Source: Robertmurraya andreesenii
Lineage (GTDB): Bacteria > Bacillota > Bacilli > Bacillales > Cytobacillaceae
Direction: 5' to 3'
NCBI RefSeq assembly: GCF_030813005.1
Contig: NZ_JAUSTU010000009.1
Coordinates: 110,939 to 174,938, forward strand
Length of the DNA stretch: 64,000 nucleotides
The notes below the pieces were generated by a model. It was given only the letters and a program-made list of their open reading frames with translations, was not told where the DNA came from and made no database searches. Both the position numbers and the translations under genes were made by a program. Positions 45,733 through 53,364 of the stretch are shown piece after piece (positions within the stretch are counted from its first letter, which is position 1; each line of letters begins with the position of its first letter).

Positions 45733-46737
45733 ATGAGTTTTTTTAAGAAGCTGAAGGAAAAGATTACGAAACAAACGGATGCTGTTACCGAGAAATTTAA
45801 AGAAGGCCTAACGAAGACAAGAGATAATTTTTCTGGACGAGTCAATGAATTGGTTGCACGCTATCGTAAGGTCGATGAGGACTTTTTCGAGGAGCTTGAG
45901 GAAATCTTAATTTCAGCCGATGTTGGATTTGAAACGGTCATGGAACTAATTGATGAGCTGAAAATGGAGGTTAAAAGAAGAAATATTCAGGATCCACAGG
46001 AGGTCCAAGGCGTCATTTCCGAAAAGCTTGTCGAAATCTATGAGGGTGGGGATGAAGCATCTTCAGAATTAAACATTCAGGAGGAAGGCTTGACCGTCCT
46101 GTTGTTTGTTGGTGTCAATGGTGTGGGCAAGACGACGACCATCGGGAAGCTTGCTCATAAGTTTAAGTCAGAAGGAAAAAATGTCGTCCTTGCTGCGGGG
46201 GATACGTTCCGTGCAGGAGCGATTGAGCAGCTAGAGGTTTGGGGAGAAAGAGTCGGTGTCGAGGTGATCAAGCAAGGTGCTGGTTCCGACCCTGCAGCAG
46301 TCATGTTTGATGCAATCCAGGCTGCAAAATCGAGAAATGCCGATATTTTAATTTGTGATACGGCTGGACGCCTACAAAATAAAGTGAATTTAATGAAGGA
46401 GCTTGAAAAAGTCAAACGCGTGATTGAAAGGGAGGTCCCAGGTGCTCCTCACGAGGTTCTACTTGTCCTGGATGCAACGACAGGACAAAATGCCTTAATT
46501 CAAGCAAAAACCTTTAAAGAAGCGACGAATGTGAGTGGAATCGTGCTTACGAAGCTCGATGGAACGGCAAAGGGTGGAATTGTTCTTGCGATTCGCAATG
46601 AGCTAGGCATTCCGGTGAAATTTGTCGGACTTGGCGAGAAAATGGATGATCTGCAGGAATTTAATGCTGAGCAATATGTGTATGGACTATTCGCGGATTT
46701 GGTGGAGAAGGAAGAGCTGTCTGGCTCTGGCGACTAG
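45733..46737 (+). CDS. ftsY: signal recognition particle receptor FtsY
   Basis: SRP GTPase that docks ribosome-SRP complexes at the membrane. N domain (about 1-110), then G domain with GVNGVGKTTT (127-136), DTAGRLQNK and TKLDGTAKGG. An in-frame GTG at 45724 exists, but the ATG at 45733 gives the family start MSFFKKLKEKIT. 334 residues. The last few codons after LVEKEE (LSGSGD, stop) appear to come from a repeat that continues into the spacer, whereas B. subtilis FtsY ends soon after the equivalent position. Confidence 0.95.
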   Translation: MSFFKKLKEKITKQTDAVTEKFKEGLTKTRDNFSGRVNELVARYRKVDEDFFEELEEILISADVGFETVMELIDELKMEVKRRNIQDPQEVQGVISEKLVEIYEGGDEASSELNIQEEGLTVLLFVGVNGVGKTTTIGKLAHKFKSEGKNVVLAAGDTFRAGAIEQLEVWGERVGVEVIKQGAGSDPAAVMFDAIQAAKSRNADILICDTAGRLQNKVNLMKELEKVKRVIEREVPGAPHEVLLVLDATTGQNALIQAKTFKEATNVSGIVLTKLDGTAKGGIVLAIRNELGIPVKFVGLGEKMDDLQEFNAEQYVYGLFADLVEKEELSGSGD

Positions 46738-46841
46738 CTCCTTGAGTCGCTTAAGTCCTGATGGTGCAGTCATAGAGCAGACTTCTCCTTCTGGACTTCC
46801 AGCGCTTGTCGGGGCTTAACAAGTCGTCTCTGCTTTTCTAT
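46716..46841 (+). repeat. probable dispersed Bacillus intergenic repeat at the 3' end of ftsY
   Basis: From memory, strings such as CTTCTGGACTTCCAGCGCTTG and TCGGGGCT recur as intergenic repeats in many Bacillus-group genomes. The internal inverted repeat AAGTCC (46752-46757) / GGACTT (46793-46798) is seen directly. The 5' edge seems to lie inside the last codons of ftsY. I cannot count copies from one window. Confidence 0.55.
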
Positions 46842-46857
46842 GTGTAAAGATAATACC

Positions 46858-46886
46858 TTGACATCTTTTTGGAATGTGTGTACACT
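46858..46886 (+). promoter_or_regulatory. SigA promoter of ylxM-ffh
   Basis: TTGACA (46858-46863), exactly 17 bases, TACACT (46881-46886). Placed 42 bases before ylxM. The -10 overlaps an 8-base palindrome GTGTACAC. Confidence 0.75.
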
Positions 46887-46927
46887 GTCAATGTAAAGGC
46901 TTTTCACTTAACAAGGAGGGATGAGCT

Positions 46928-47260
46928 GTGCTAGAAAAGACAACTCGAATCAATTACTTATATGATTTCTACCAATCCTTGTTAACACCAAAACAACAAA
47001 GCTATATGTCTCTCTATTATCTGGATGATTTTTCATTAGGAGAAATTGCCGATGAATATGGTGTTAGTCGGCAGGCTGTGTACGATAACATTAAGCGTAC
47101 GGAAGCAATGCTCGAGGAATACGAGGAAAAGCTACATTTATTTAATAAATTTCAACATCGAAGCAAGCTCCTTCAGAAGATGAGGCAGGCCTTGGAGGAA
47201 GACTCTTCATCTAAAGAGGCGTTAATTGAGGCGCTAGCAGAGCTCGAGAAATTGGATTAG
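46928..47260 (+). CDS. ylxM: YlxM/p13-like SRP-associated DNA-binding protein
   Basis: 110 residues with a sigma-70 region 4-like helix-turn-helix (FSLGEIADEYGVSRQAVYDNIKR, about 38-60, read in two parts) and a charged helical tail. The family is linked to SRP: a homologue in streptococci modulates Ffh-RNA binding. GTG start with AAGGAGGG about 8 bases ahead. Ends 12 bases before ffh, its invariable partner. Confidence 0.93.
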   Translation: MLEKTTRINYLYDFYQSLLTPKQQSYMSLYYLDDFSLGEIADEYGVSRQAVYDNIKRTEAMLEEYEEKLHLFNKFQHRSKLLQKMRQALEEDSSSKEALIEALAELEKLD

Positions 47261-47272
47261 GAGGCGGCAAGT

Positions 47273-48640
47273 ATGGCGTTTGAAGGATTAGCCGACCGAC
47301 TGCAAAGCACGATGCAAAAGATCCGCGGAAAAGGGAAAGTGAATGAAGCGGATGTAAAAGAAATGATGCGCGAGGTTCGTCTTGCCTTACTTGAAGCGGA
47401 CGTTAACTTCAAAGTTGTCAAAGAATTCGTAAAAAAGGTGAGTGAGCGGGCTGTTGGGCAAGAAGTGCTAAAGAGCTTAACACCAGGTCAGCAGGTTATC
47501 AAAGTTGTGAAAGAAGAGCTCACAAATCTGATGGGTGGCGAGGAAAGCAAAATTGCCGTCGCTAATCGTCCACCTACTGTCATTATGATGGTCGGCCTGC
47601 AGGGTGCTGGTAAAACAACAACGACAGGAAAGCTTGCAAACCTACTTCGAAAGAAATACAACCGTAATCCATTGCTTGTGGCTGGGGATATTTACCGTCC
47701 TGCGGCAATTAAGCAGCTCGAAACACTAGGCAAGCAGCTGAATATGCCGGTGTTCTCCCTTGGAGACCAGGTAAGTCCAGTGGAAATCGCCAAGCAAGCG
47801 ATTGAGAAGGCAAAAGAGGACCATCATGATTATGTTCTCATTGATACGGCAGGTCGATTGCATGTCGACGAGGAATTGATGGGTGAATTAAAGGATATTA
47901 AAGAGTTAACAAATCCAAATGAAATCTTCCTTGTCGTTGATGCGATGACAGGTCAGGATGCTGTCAATGTGGCCCAAAGCTTTAATGAACAGCTTGGTCT
48001 AACGGGAGTTGTTTTGACAAAGCTTGATGGTGATACTCGCGGTGGTGCTGCCCTTTCCATTCGTTCCGTCACGAACACACCGATTAAATTTGTTGGTCTC
48101 GGGGAGAAGCTCGATGCTTTAGAAGCGTTCCACCCAGAACGAATGGCTTCCCGTATTCTTGGAATGGGCGACGTCCTCACATTAATTGAAAAGGCACAGG
48201 CCAACGTTGATGAGGAAAAAGCGAAGGAACTTGAGCAGAAAATGCGAACAGCTTCCTTTACCCTTGATGATTTCCTCGAACAGCTTGGACAGGTTCGTAA
48301 TATGGGACCACTGGAGGATCTCTTGAAGATGATGCCAGGTGCCAATAAGATCAAAGGGCTTAACAATTTGCAAATAGATGAGAAGCAGATTTCCCATGTT
48401 GAGGCCATCATCCAGTCCATGACCAAGGAGGAAAAGACAAACCCTGAAATCATCACAGCTGGTCGACGCAAGCGGATTGCGAAGGGAAGCGGTACCTCTG
48501 TACCTGAGGTGAATCGTCTTTTAAAGCAATTTGAGGATATGAAGAAAATGATGAAGCAAATGACAGGAATGCAGCAAAAGGCAAAGAAAAAGGGCAAGAA
48601 ACGAGGCGGCTTTAACCTTCCTTTTAACCCTTTTCAATAG
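47273..48640 (+). CDS. ffh: signal recognition particle protein Ffh
   Basis: SRP54-type GTPase that binds signal peptides and 4.5S/6S-type scRNA. N domain (about 1-95), G domain with GLQGAGKTTTTGK (about 106), DTAGRLHVD and TKLDGDTRGGAA, and a methionine-rich M domain (about 300-435: MKKMMKQMTGMQQK). 455 residues, with a basic tail KKKGKKRGG slightly longer than in B. subtilis. Cotranscribed with ylxM. Confidence 0.97.
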   Translation: MAFEGLADRLQSTMQKIRGKGKVNEADVKEMMREVRLALLEADVNFKVVKEFVKKVSERAVGQEVLKSLTPGQQVIKVVKEELTNLMGGEESKIAVANRPPTVIMMVGLQGAGKTTTTGKLANLLRKKYNRNPLLVAGDIYRPAAIKQLETLGKQLNMPVFSLGDQVSPVEIAKQAIEKAKEDHHDYVLIDTAGRLHVDEELMGELKDIKELTNPNEIFLVVDAMTGQDAVNVAQSFNEQLGLTGVVLTKLDGDTRGGAALSIRSVTNTPIKFVGLGEKLDALEAFHPERMASRILGMGDVLTLIEKAQANVDEEKAKELEQKMRTASFTLDDFLEQLGQVRNMGPLEDLLKMMPGANKIKGLNNLQIDEKQISHVEAIIQSMTKEEKTNPEIITAGRRKRIAKGSGTSVPEVNRLLKQFEDMKKMMKQMTGMQQKAKKKGKKRGGFNLPFNPFQ

Positions 48641-48664
48641 GTTAGTTATGCTTAGTTAGCGGAA

Positions 48665-48727
48665 CGGTAGCCCCTGTAGCGTGCCTTTGTTTTGTTAAAA
48701 ACAGCAGCACGTGGAAGGGTGCTACCG
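48665..48727 (+). other. long stacked hairpin between ffh and rpsP
   Basis: CGGTAGC-CCCT (48665-48675) pairs with AGGG-T-GCTACCG (48716-48727), one bulged T. Inside it CGTGC (48680-48684) pairs with GCACG (48707-48711), and then TGTTTT (48688-48693) with AAAACA (48698-48703). No T-run follows, so it is not a standard terminator. It ends about 55 bases before the rpsP -35. Confidence 0.75.
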
Positions 48728-48782
48728 AGGAGCGCAATAGTAGGGAATCAAATAAAAAATCTGTACTGACAAGAAAAAACAC

Positions 48783-48812
48783 TTTACAAACTAATTAACA
48801 ATCTGTTATTAT
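48783..48812 (+). promoter_or_regulatory. SigA promoter of rpsP
   Basis: TTTACA (48783-48788), 18 bases, TGTTATTAT (extended -10; TATTAT at 48807-48812). The rpsP start codon is 38 bases downstream. Confidence 0.7.
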
Positions 48813-48850
48813 TCTATCTTGTGTGAAACTATTCGGAGGTGCTATAAAAC

Positions 48851-49123
48851 ATGGCAGTAAAAATTCGTTTAAAGCGTATGGGAGCAAAAAAATCTCCTTT
48901 TTATCGTATCGTAGTAGCTGATTCTCGTTCTCCTCGTGATGGACGTTTCATTGAAACAGTAGGAACTTACAACCCAGTAGCTGATCCAGCTATCGTGGAC
49001 ATCAATGAAGAATTAGCTCTTAAATGGTTGAAGGATGGAGCAAAGCCATCTGACACAGTTCGCAACCTATTCTCAAAACAAGGCATTATGGAGAAATTCC
49101 ATAACGCTAAGTACAGCAAGTAA
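48851..49123 (+). CDS. rpsP: 30S ribosomal protein S16
   Basis: 90 residues beginning MAVKIRLKRMGAKKSPFYRIVVAD, the S16 signature. CGGAGGTG lies about 9 bases ahead. Codon choice is that of a highly expressed gene. Ends 8 bases before khpA. Confidence 0.98.
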   Translation: MAVKIRLKRMGAKKSPFYRIVVADSRSPRDGRFIETVGTYNPVADPAIVDINEELALKWLKDGAKPSDTVRNLFSKQGIMEKFHNAKYSK

Positions 49124-49131
49124 GGATAGAC

Positions 49132-49362
49132 ATGAAAGAGCTTATTGAAACAATTGTCAAGCCGCTTGTTGACTTTCCTGAGGATGTTCAGGTGAACGCC
49201 TTAGAAGAGTCGGACCGAGTTACGTACAAGCTTAATGTGAATAAGAATGACATGGGCAAGGTAATCGGAAAACAAGGGCGTGTCGCTAAAGCCATTCGGA
49301 CTGTTGTCTATGCAGCGGGATCATCTGGACAGAAGAAGATCTTTTTAGAAATTGTTGAATAA
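49132..49362 (+). CDS. khpA: KH-domain RNA-binding protein KhpA (YlqC)
   Basis: 76 residues forming a single KH domain with the GxxG loop in KVIGKQGRVAKAIR (about 43-56). In Gram-positives KhpA pairs with KhpB (Jag/EloR) to bind RNA and influence cell elongation. The usual place is directly after rpsP. Followed by a terminator. Confidence 0.94.
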   Translation: MKELIETIVKPLVDFPEDVQVNALEESDRVTYKLNVNKNDMGKVIGKQGRVAKAIRTVVYAAGSSGQKKIFLEIVE

Positions 49363-49383
49363 GTTTAAGATGAATTACAGCAG

Positions 49384-49409
49384 GAAGGAGGGGAAACCCT
49401 CCTTCTTTT
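49384..49409 (+). terminator. rpsP-khpA terminator
   Basis: A perfect nine-base-pair stem GAAGGAGGG / CCCTCCTTC with a GAAA tetraloop and TTTT. The left arm contains an anti-Shine-Dalgarno-binding GGAGGG, but no start codon uses it. Confidence 0.93.
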
Positions 49410-49452
49410 CACTATTAAAGCATTCTAACCATTCGCTAAGGGGGCGCTAGCT

Positions 49453-49839
49453 TTGCTTGTCCTTCAAAATATAGTCGTGAAACAGGTGCTTACGAAAAAG
49501 AGTAAAGAACAATTGCTTAGCAAGTACGAAGGAAATCTGCTTCAGTTAAAAAAAGAGTGCGAACAGCTACGCTTTGAGTTGAAAAAGCTAGAAAAAACAA
49601 AAAAGTTTCAAACAGCTAACGTAAAAAAGCATTTTGAAAAAGAGATACATATGCGTGAGGAAAAGATCAAGCTGCTTGAGTTTCAAATCGAACAATTACA
49701 TATGCTACCTTTAGGAAGTGAACTAAAGGAGAGAGAAATACAAGGAATTGTTGAAGTTAAAGTTGGCGACACTTGGGAGGATACGGTTACGAATAAAACC
49801 ATTATTATTAAGGATGGCATCGTAGCTGAAATTCGATAG
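49453..49839 (+). CDS. ylqD: conserved hypothetical protein YlqD
   Basis: 128 residues, strongly charged, with a predicted coiled coil at about 18-85 (KEQLLSKYEGNLLQLKKECE) and a short beta C-terminal part (VEVKVGDTWEDTVTNKTIII). Matches YlqD, whose function is unknown. TTG start at 49453 with GGGGG about 8 bases ahead. Lies 11 bases before the rimM TTG, so it probably shares its transcript with the 30S maturation factor RimM and TrmD. Confidence 0.85.
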   Translation: MLVLQNIVVKQVLTKKSKEQLLSKYEGNLLQLKKECEQLRFELKKLEKTKKFQTANVKKHFEKEIHMREEKIKLLEFQIEQLHMLPLGSELKEREIQGIVEVKVGDTWEDTVTNKTIIIKDGIVAEIR

Positions 49840-49850
49840 AGGTGAGACAG

Positions 49851-50369
49851 TTGCATAAATGGTTTAACGTTGGAAAAATAGTGAATACACATGGGATTAA
49901 AGGCGAAGTACGAGTAATATCAAAAACAGATTTTCCCGAAGAACGCTATGCTCCGGGAAATGAAATTTATTTATTCATGCCTGGTGAAACTGAACCTACC
50001 CCATTAACCATTGAAACTCATCGCGTTCATAAGAATTTTGACCTGCTAACCTTTAAAGGCTATGAAAATATGAACGAGGTCGAAAAGATGAAGGGCGGTA
50101 TCTTGAAGATCCATGAAGGTCAGTTAACGGAGCTTGAGGACGATGAATTTTATTTTCATGAGATTATCGGCTGTCTTGTATTTACGACAAAGGGGGAGGA
50201 AGTCGGCAAGGTAAGCGAAATTTTAACCCCGGGAGCCAATGATGTTTGGGTTATAAAAGGTAAGGGTGGAAAAGAAATCCTCATCCCATATATTGAACAA
50301 GTTGTTAAAAAAGTTGATGTAAAAGAAAAAGTCATTCTCATCGAACCAATGGAAGGGCTTTTGCCATGA
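49851..50369 (+). CDS. rimM: 16S rRNA processing protein RimM
   Basis: 30S maturation factor that binds S19. N-terminal RimM domain (FNVGKIVNTHGIKGEVRV) and C-terminal PRC-barrel (GKVSEILTPGANDVWVIKG, about 120). Two start choices are in frame: GTG 49842 lies inside the GAGGTGA signal, and TTG 49851 lies 5 bases after it. The TTG is therefore preferred, giving 172 residues. Overlaps trmD by 4 bases. Confidence 0.94.
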   Translation: MHKWFNVGKIVNTHGIKGEVRVISKTDFPEERYAPGNEIYLFMPGETEPTPLTIETHRVHKNFDLLTFKGYENMNEVEKMKGGILKIHEGQLTELEDDEFYFHEIIGCLVFTTKGEEVGKVSEILTPGANDVWVIKGKGGKEILIPYIEQVVKKVDVKEKVILIEPMEGLLP

Positions 50370-51109
50370 TGAACATCGACGTTTTAACACTTTTTCCTGA
50401 GATGTTCGAAGGGGTTTTAGGAAGCTCCATCTTAAAAAAAGCAGCGGAGCAGAAAGCTGTACACTACAATATCGTTAATTTTCGTGAGTTTGCGGACAAC
50501 AAGCATAAGACCGTTGACGATTACCCATACGGTGGCGGGGCAGGAATGGTATTAAAGCCACAGCCTATTTTTGACGCTGTCGATCATTTGAAGGAGCAGG
50601 CTAATAGTAAGAAGCCACGAGTCATCCTTCTTTGTCCACAAGGAAAGCCTCATCATCAAAAGCTCGCGGAAGAGCTCGCAGGGGAGCAGCATCTAATTTT
50701 CATTTGTGGTCATTATGAGGGCTATGACGAAAGGATTCGGCAGAACCTTATTACAGATGAAATCTCCATTGGTGATTATGTGCTGACAGGCGGTGAGCTT
50801 GGGGCGATGGTGATTATTGATAGCGTCGTGAGACTCCTGCCAGAAGTTCTCGGAAATGAAGAATCCCATCGACAGGATTCGTTTAGTACAGGTTTCCTTG
50901 AGCATCCACATTATACAAGACCAGCTGATTTTCGTGGCATGAAGGTTCCGGACGTTCTAATCTCCGGTAATCATCGTTTGATTGACGAATGGCGAGCAAA
51001 GGAATCGTTAAAAAGGACGTACGGGCGAAGACCTGATTTACTTCAAAAAATTGAGTTGACGGATACACAAAAAAAATGGCTGCTAGAATTTGAAAACGAG
51101 CAAAAATAA
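50366..51109 (+). CDS. trmD: tRNA (guanine-37-N1) methyltransferase
   Basis: SPOUT enzyme with a trefoil knot, methylates G37 to prevent frameshifting. IDVLTLFPEMF at the start, YPYGGGAGMVLKPQP (about 52), ICGHYEGYDERI (about 112) and ISIGDYVLTGGELGAM (about 133) are all family motifs. Two adjacent ATG codons (50366 and 50369) cannot be told apart, though the first overlaps the rimM stop. 247 residues. Confidence 0.96.
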   Translation: MMNIDVLTLFPEMFEGVLGSSILKKAAEQKAVHYNIVNFREFADNKHKTVDDYPYGGGAGMVLKPQPIFDAVDHLKEQANSKKPRVILLCPQGKPHHQKLAEELAGEQHLIFICGHYEGYDERIRQNLITDEISIGDYVLTGGELGAMVIIDSVVRLLPEVLGNEESHRQDSFSTGFLEHPHYTRPADFRGMKVPDVLISGNHRLIDEWRAKESLKRTYGRRPDLLQKIELTDTQKKWLLEFENEQK

Positions 51110-51111
51110 GG

Positions 51112-51140
51112 TTGAAGTAGTACTTGAATTATGGTATGAT
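51112..51140 (+). promoter_or_regulatory. SigA promoter of rplS
   Basis: TTGAAG (51112-51117), exactly 17 bases, TATGAT (51135-51140) preceded by TGG, an extended -10. Gives a leader of about 105 bases. Confidence 0.8.
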
Positions 51141-51182
51141 TCTTTTTGTGACTTAGACTGATAATAGTTTTTGTCTTATAAC

Positions 51183-51230
51183 GATGTTCCGCTGCATTTT
51201 TTTGAAGAAGTAGAGTTGTGCAAGAGCATC
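51183..51230 (+). promoter_or_regulatory. L19 (rplS) leader RNA structure
   Basis: In the rplS leader, GATG (51183-51186) and TGCA (51193-51196) can pair with TGCA (51219-51222) and CATC (51227-51230), giving a two-part stem. This position and pattern correspond to the L19 leader family known from Bacillales, a presumed autoregulatory mRNA structure. The assignment is from memory of the family. Confidence 0.65.
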
Positions 51231-51251
51231 TGTTGGAAGGAGTTGAATACG

Positions 51252-51596
51252 ATGCAAAAATTAATCGAAGAAATCACTAAAGAACAACTTCGTACTGATC
51301 TTCCTGCGTTCCGTCCTGGTGACACTGTACGTGTACACGTTAAGGTTGTCGAGGGTACTCGTGAACGTATTCAGATTTTTGAAGGTGTTGTGATTAAGCG
51401 TCGTGGTGGTGGAATTAGCGAAACCTTTACAGTTCGCAAAATTTCTTACGGTGTAGGCGTTGAACGTACATTCCCAGTACACACACCAAAAATTGCGAAG
51501 CTTGAAGTAATCCGTCGCGGTAAAGTTCGCCGTGCGAAACTTTATTACCTACGTAGCCTACGTGGTAAGAAAGCTCGTATTAAAGAAATTCGATAA
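51252..51596 (+). CDS. rplS: 50S ribosomal protein L19
   Basis: 114 residues: MQKLIEEITKEQLRTDLPAF and the basic C-terminal KVRRAKLYYLRSLRGKKARI. The frame is open from 51171, but AAGGAG stands about 8 bases ahead of the ATG at 51252, the family start. Followed by a strong terminator. Confidence 0.98.
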   Translation: MQKLIEEITKEQLRTDLPAFRPGDTVRVHVKVVEGTRERIQIFEGVVIKRRGGGISETFTVRKISYGVGVERTFPVHTPKIAKLEVIRRGKVRRAKLYYLRSLRGKKARIKEIR

Positions 51597-51612
51597 GAGT
51601 TTAAGGAAGAAG

Positions 51613-51668
51613 GGAGCTTGTGATCGTAAAAATCCTGCAAAGATTTTTACATACAAGCTCCTTTTTTA
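51613..51668 (+). terminator. rplS terminator
   Basis: Outer stem GGAGCTTGT / ACAAGCTCC and inner stem GTAAAAATC / GATTTTTAC stack into one long hairpin, then TTTTTT. Confidence 0.93.
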
Positions 51669-51821
51669 TCAGATAAAAAGGTAAGGACAACCTCCATGTT
51701 AGCCTGTTTTGTTTGCTTAAGGCTGTTCAAGCTGCTTGTGTTTACCTTAGAAGACTGCAATATTTACTTTTTTCTTTGAAATTGCAATAATAATCTAAAC
51801 GGTAATTTTAGAATTGGTGGG

Positions 51822-52379
51822 ATGATGGTGACAAAAAAGAAAAATGAGCTATGGGAATGGACAAAGGCATTAATAATTGCAGTTGTACTAGCAGCTTTTA
51901 TCCGTTATTTTCTATTCGCACCGATCGTGGTAGATGGCTTATCGATGATGCCAACCTTACATGATCAGGATCGAATGATCGTGAATAAATTCAGCTATAA
52001 AATTGGGGAACCAAAGCGATTTGATATTATCGTATTTCATGCTCCTGAGAACAAGGATTACATAAAGAGAGTAATTGGCTTGCCAGGTGATAAGATTGAA
52101 TATCGAAATGACACGCTCTATGTTAATGGAAAAGCATACAAGGAGCCATATTTAGATGAATTTAAAAGCAAGGTCATCGATGGGCCGTTAACTGAGCCAT
52201 TTACATTAGAAGAGGTAACGGGCTATGAAACTGTTCCTGAGGGGCATCTATTTGTCATGGGAGATAATCGACGCTACAGCAAGGATAGTCGCCATATTGG
52301 TACGATTCCAATGGAAAAGGTTCTTGGTAGTACAAGCATGATTTATTGGCCTTTAGATGACATCAAAATTGTTAAGTAG
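51822..52379 (+). CDS. lepB: type I signal peptidase
   Basis: Removes signal peptides outside the membrane. One N-terminal membrane anchor (about 14-32), catalytic serine S41 in VDGLSMMPTL and lysine K82 in DYIKRVIGLPGD, then the family GDNRRYSKDSRHIG box (about 146). 185 residues, as for Gram-positive SipS/SipT types. Start is ATG 51822 or the next ATG. The signal GGTGGG is close. B. subtilis has no signal peptidase gene at this point between rplS and rbgA, but other Bacillus species do. Confidence 0.93.
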   Translation: MMVTKKKNELWEWTKALIIAVVLAAFIRYFLFAPIVVDGLSMMPTLHDQDRMIVNKFSYKIGEPKRFDIIVFHAPENKDYIKRVIGLPGDKIEYRNDTLYVNGKAYKEPYLDEFKSKVIDGPLTEPFTLEEVTGYETVPEGHLFVMGDNRRYSKDSRHIGTIPMEKVLGSTSMIYWPLDDIKIVK

Positions 52380-52415
52380 TGAAGACATCGGAGAGAGTAC
52401 AAGGGAGGTGCTATG

Positions 52416-53270
52416 ATGACAATACAATGGTTTCCAGGCCATATGGCAAAAGCACGCAGGGAGGTCACAGAGAAGCTTAAGCTCGTGGATATCATTTTTG
52501 AGCTTGTGGATGCGCGAATTCCATCCTCTTCTCGAAACCCGATGATTGATGAAATTATTCAGCATAAACCGAGATTGGTGCTCCTTAATAAGGCAGACAT
52601 GGCTGACAAAGAGGTAACGAAGGAATGGATCCGCTATTTTGAGGATAAGGGGATTAGCGCACTGGCGATCAATTCTCAGGCTGGGGTTGGGATGAAAGAG
52701 ATTGTCTCGGCATCAAAAGCCATCCTGAAGGAAAAATTTGATCGTATGAAAGCTAAAGGGGTCAAGCCGAGAGCGATTCGAGCGATGATTGTAGGGATTC
52801 CTAATGCAGGGAAATCAACCCTAATCAATCGCTTAGCCAAAAAGAACATTGCAAAAACAGGCAATACGCCAGGGGTGACAAAGGCCCAGCAGTGGATTAA
52901 GGTCGGAAAAGAGCTAGAGCTGCTAGATACTCCAGGTATTTTATGGCCGAAATTCGAAGATCAAGAGGTCGGTTTGAAGCTTGCTTTAACTGGTGCCATT
53001 AAGGATACGATTTTGAACCTTCAGGATATCAGCATCTACGGACTGCATTTCCTTGAGCAAGAGTACCCTGACAGGCTCAAGGAAAGGTATGGCATCGAAA
53101 GGATTCCAGAGGAGATTGTAGAGCTGTTTAACGAAATTGGCAAACGCCGGGGTGCCCTGATGAGTGGCGGAGAGGTCGATTATGATAAGGTAGCCGAACT
53201 CGTCATTCGCGATATACGGACAGAACAGCTAGGGCCATTGTCATTTGAAAAACCTGAGTTAACCATATAA
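52416..53270 (+). CDS. rbgA: ribosome biogenesis GTPase RbgA (YlqF)
   Basis: Circularly permuted GTPase required for late 50S assembly (L16 incorporation). Motifs run G4 LNKAD (57-61), G1 GIPNAGKST (about 128), G3 DTPG (about 172). N-terminal QWFPGHMAKA carries the family's catalytic histidine. Two adjacent ATGs exist, and GGGAGGTG suits the second (52416). 284 residues. Confidence 0.96.
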   Translation: MTIQWFPGHMAKARREVTEKLKLVDIIFELVDARIPSSSRNPMIDEIIQHKPRLVLLNKADMADKEVTKEWIRYFEDKGISALAINSQAGVGMKEIVSASKAILKEKFDRMKAKGVKPRAIRAMIVGIPNAGKSTLINRLAKKNIAKTGNTPGVTKAQQWIKVGKELELLDTPGILWPKFEDQEVGLKLALTGAIKDTILNLQDISIYGLHFLEQEYPDRLKERYGIERIPEEIVELFNEIGKRRGALMSGGEVDYDKVAELVIRDIRTEQLGPLSFEKPELTI

Positions 53271-53282
53271 GGATACGAAATG

Positions 53283-53320
53283 GACCTTCATGCTTTTTTC
53301 GAAGGTCTTTATTTTTTTTC
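53283..53320 (+). terminator. rbgA terminator
   Basis: GACCTTC (53283-53289) pairs with GAAGGTC (53301-53307) around an 11-base loop, followed by TTTATTTTTTTT. Confidence 0.85.
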
Positions 53321-53364
53321 TGTCTTGTCGATAAACAAAGTAAAGGGAGAAGTGAGGCAACACC

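Noticed and set aside
46622..46819. Plus-strand frame running across the end of ftsY into the repeat
   Set aside because: Low-quality sequence with no start signal. An out-of-frame shadow of ftsY plus repeat DNA.
47953..48597. 214-codon open frame on the minus strand opposite ffh
   Set aside because: Antisense shadow of a conserved gene. Ser/Arg-rich composition, no ribosome binding site, and no family resemblance.
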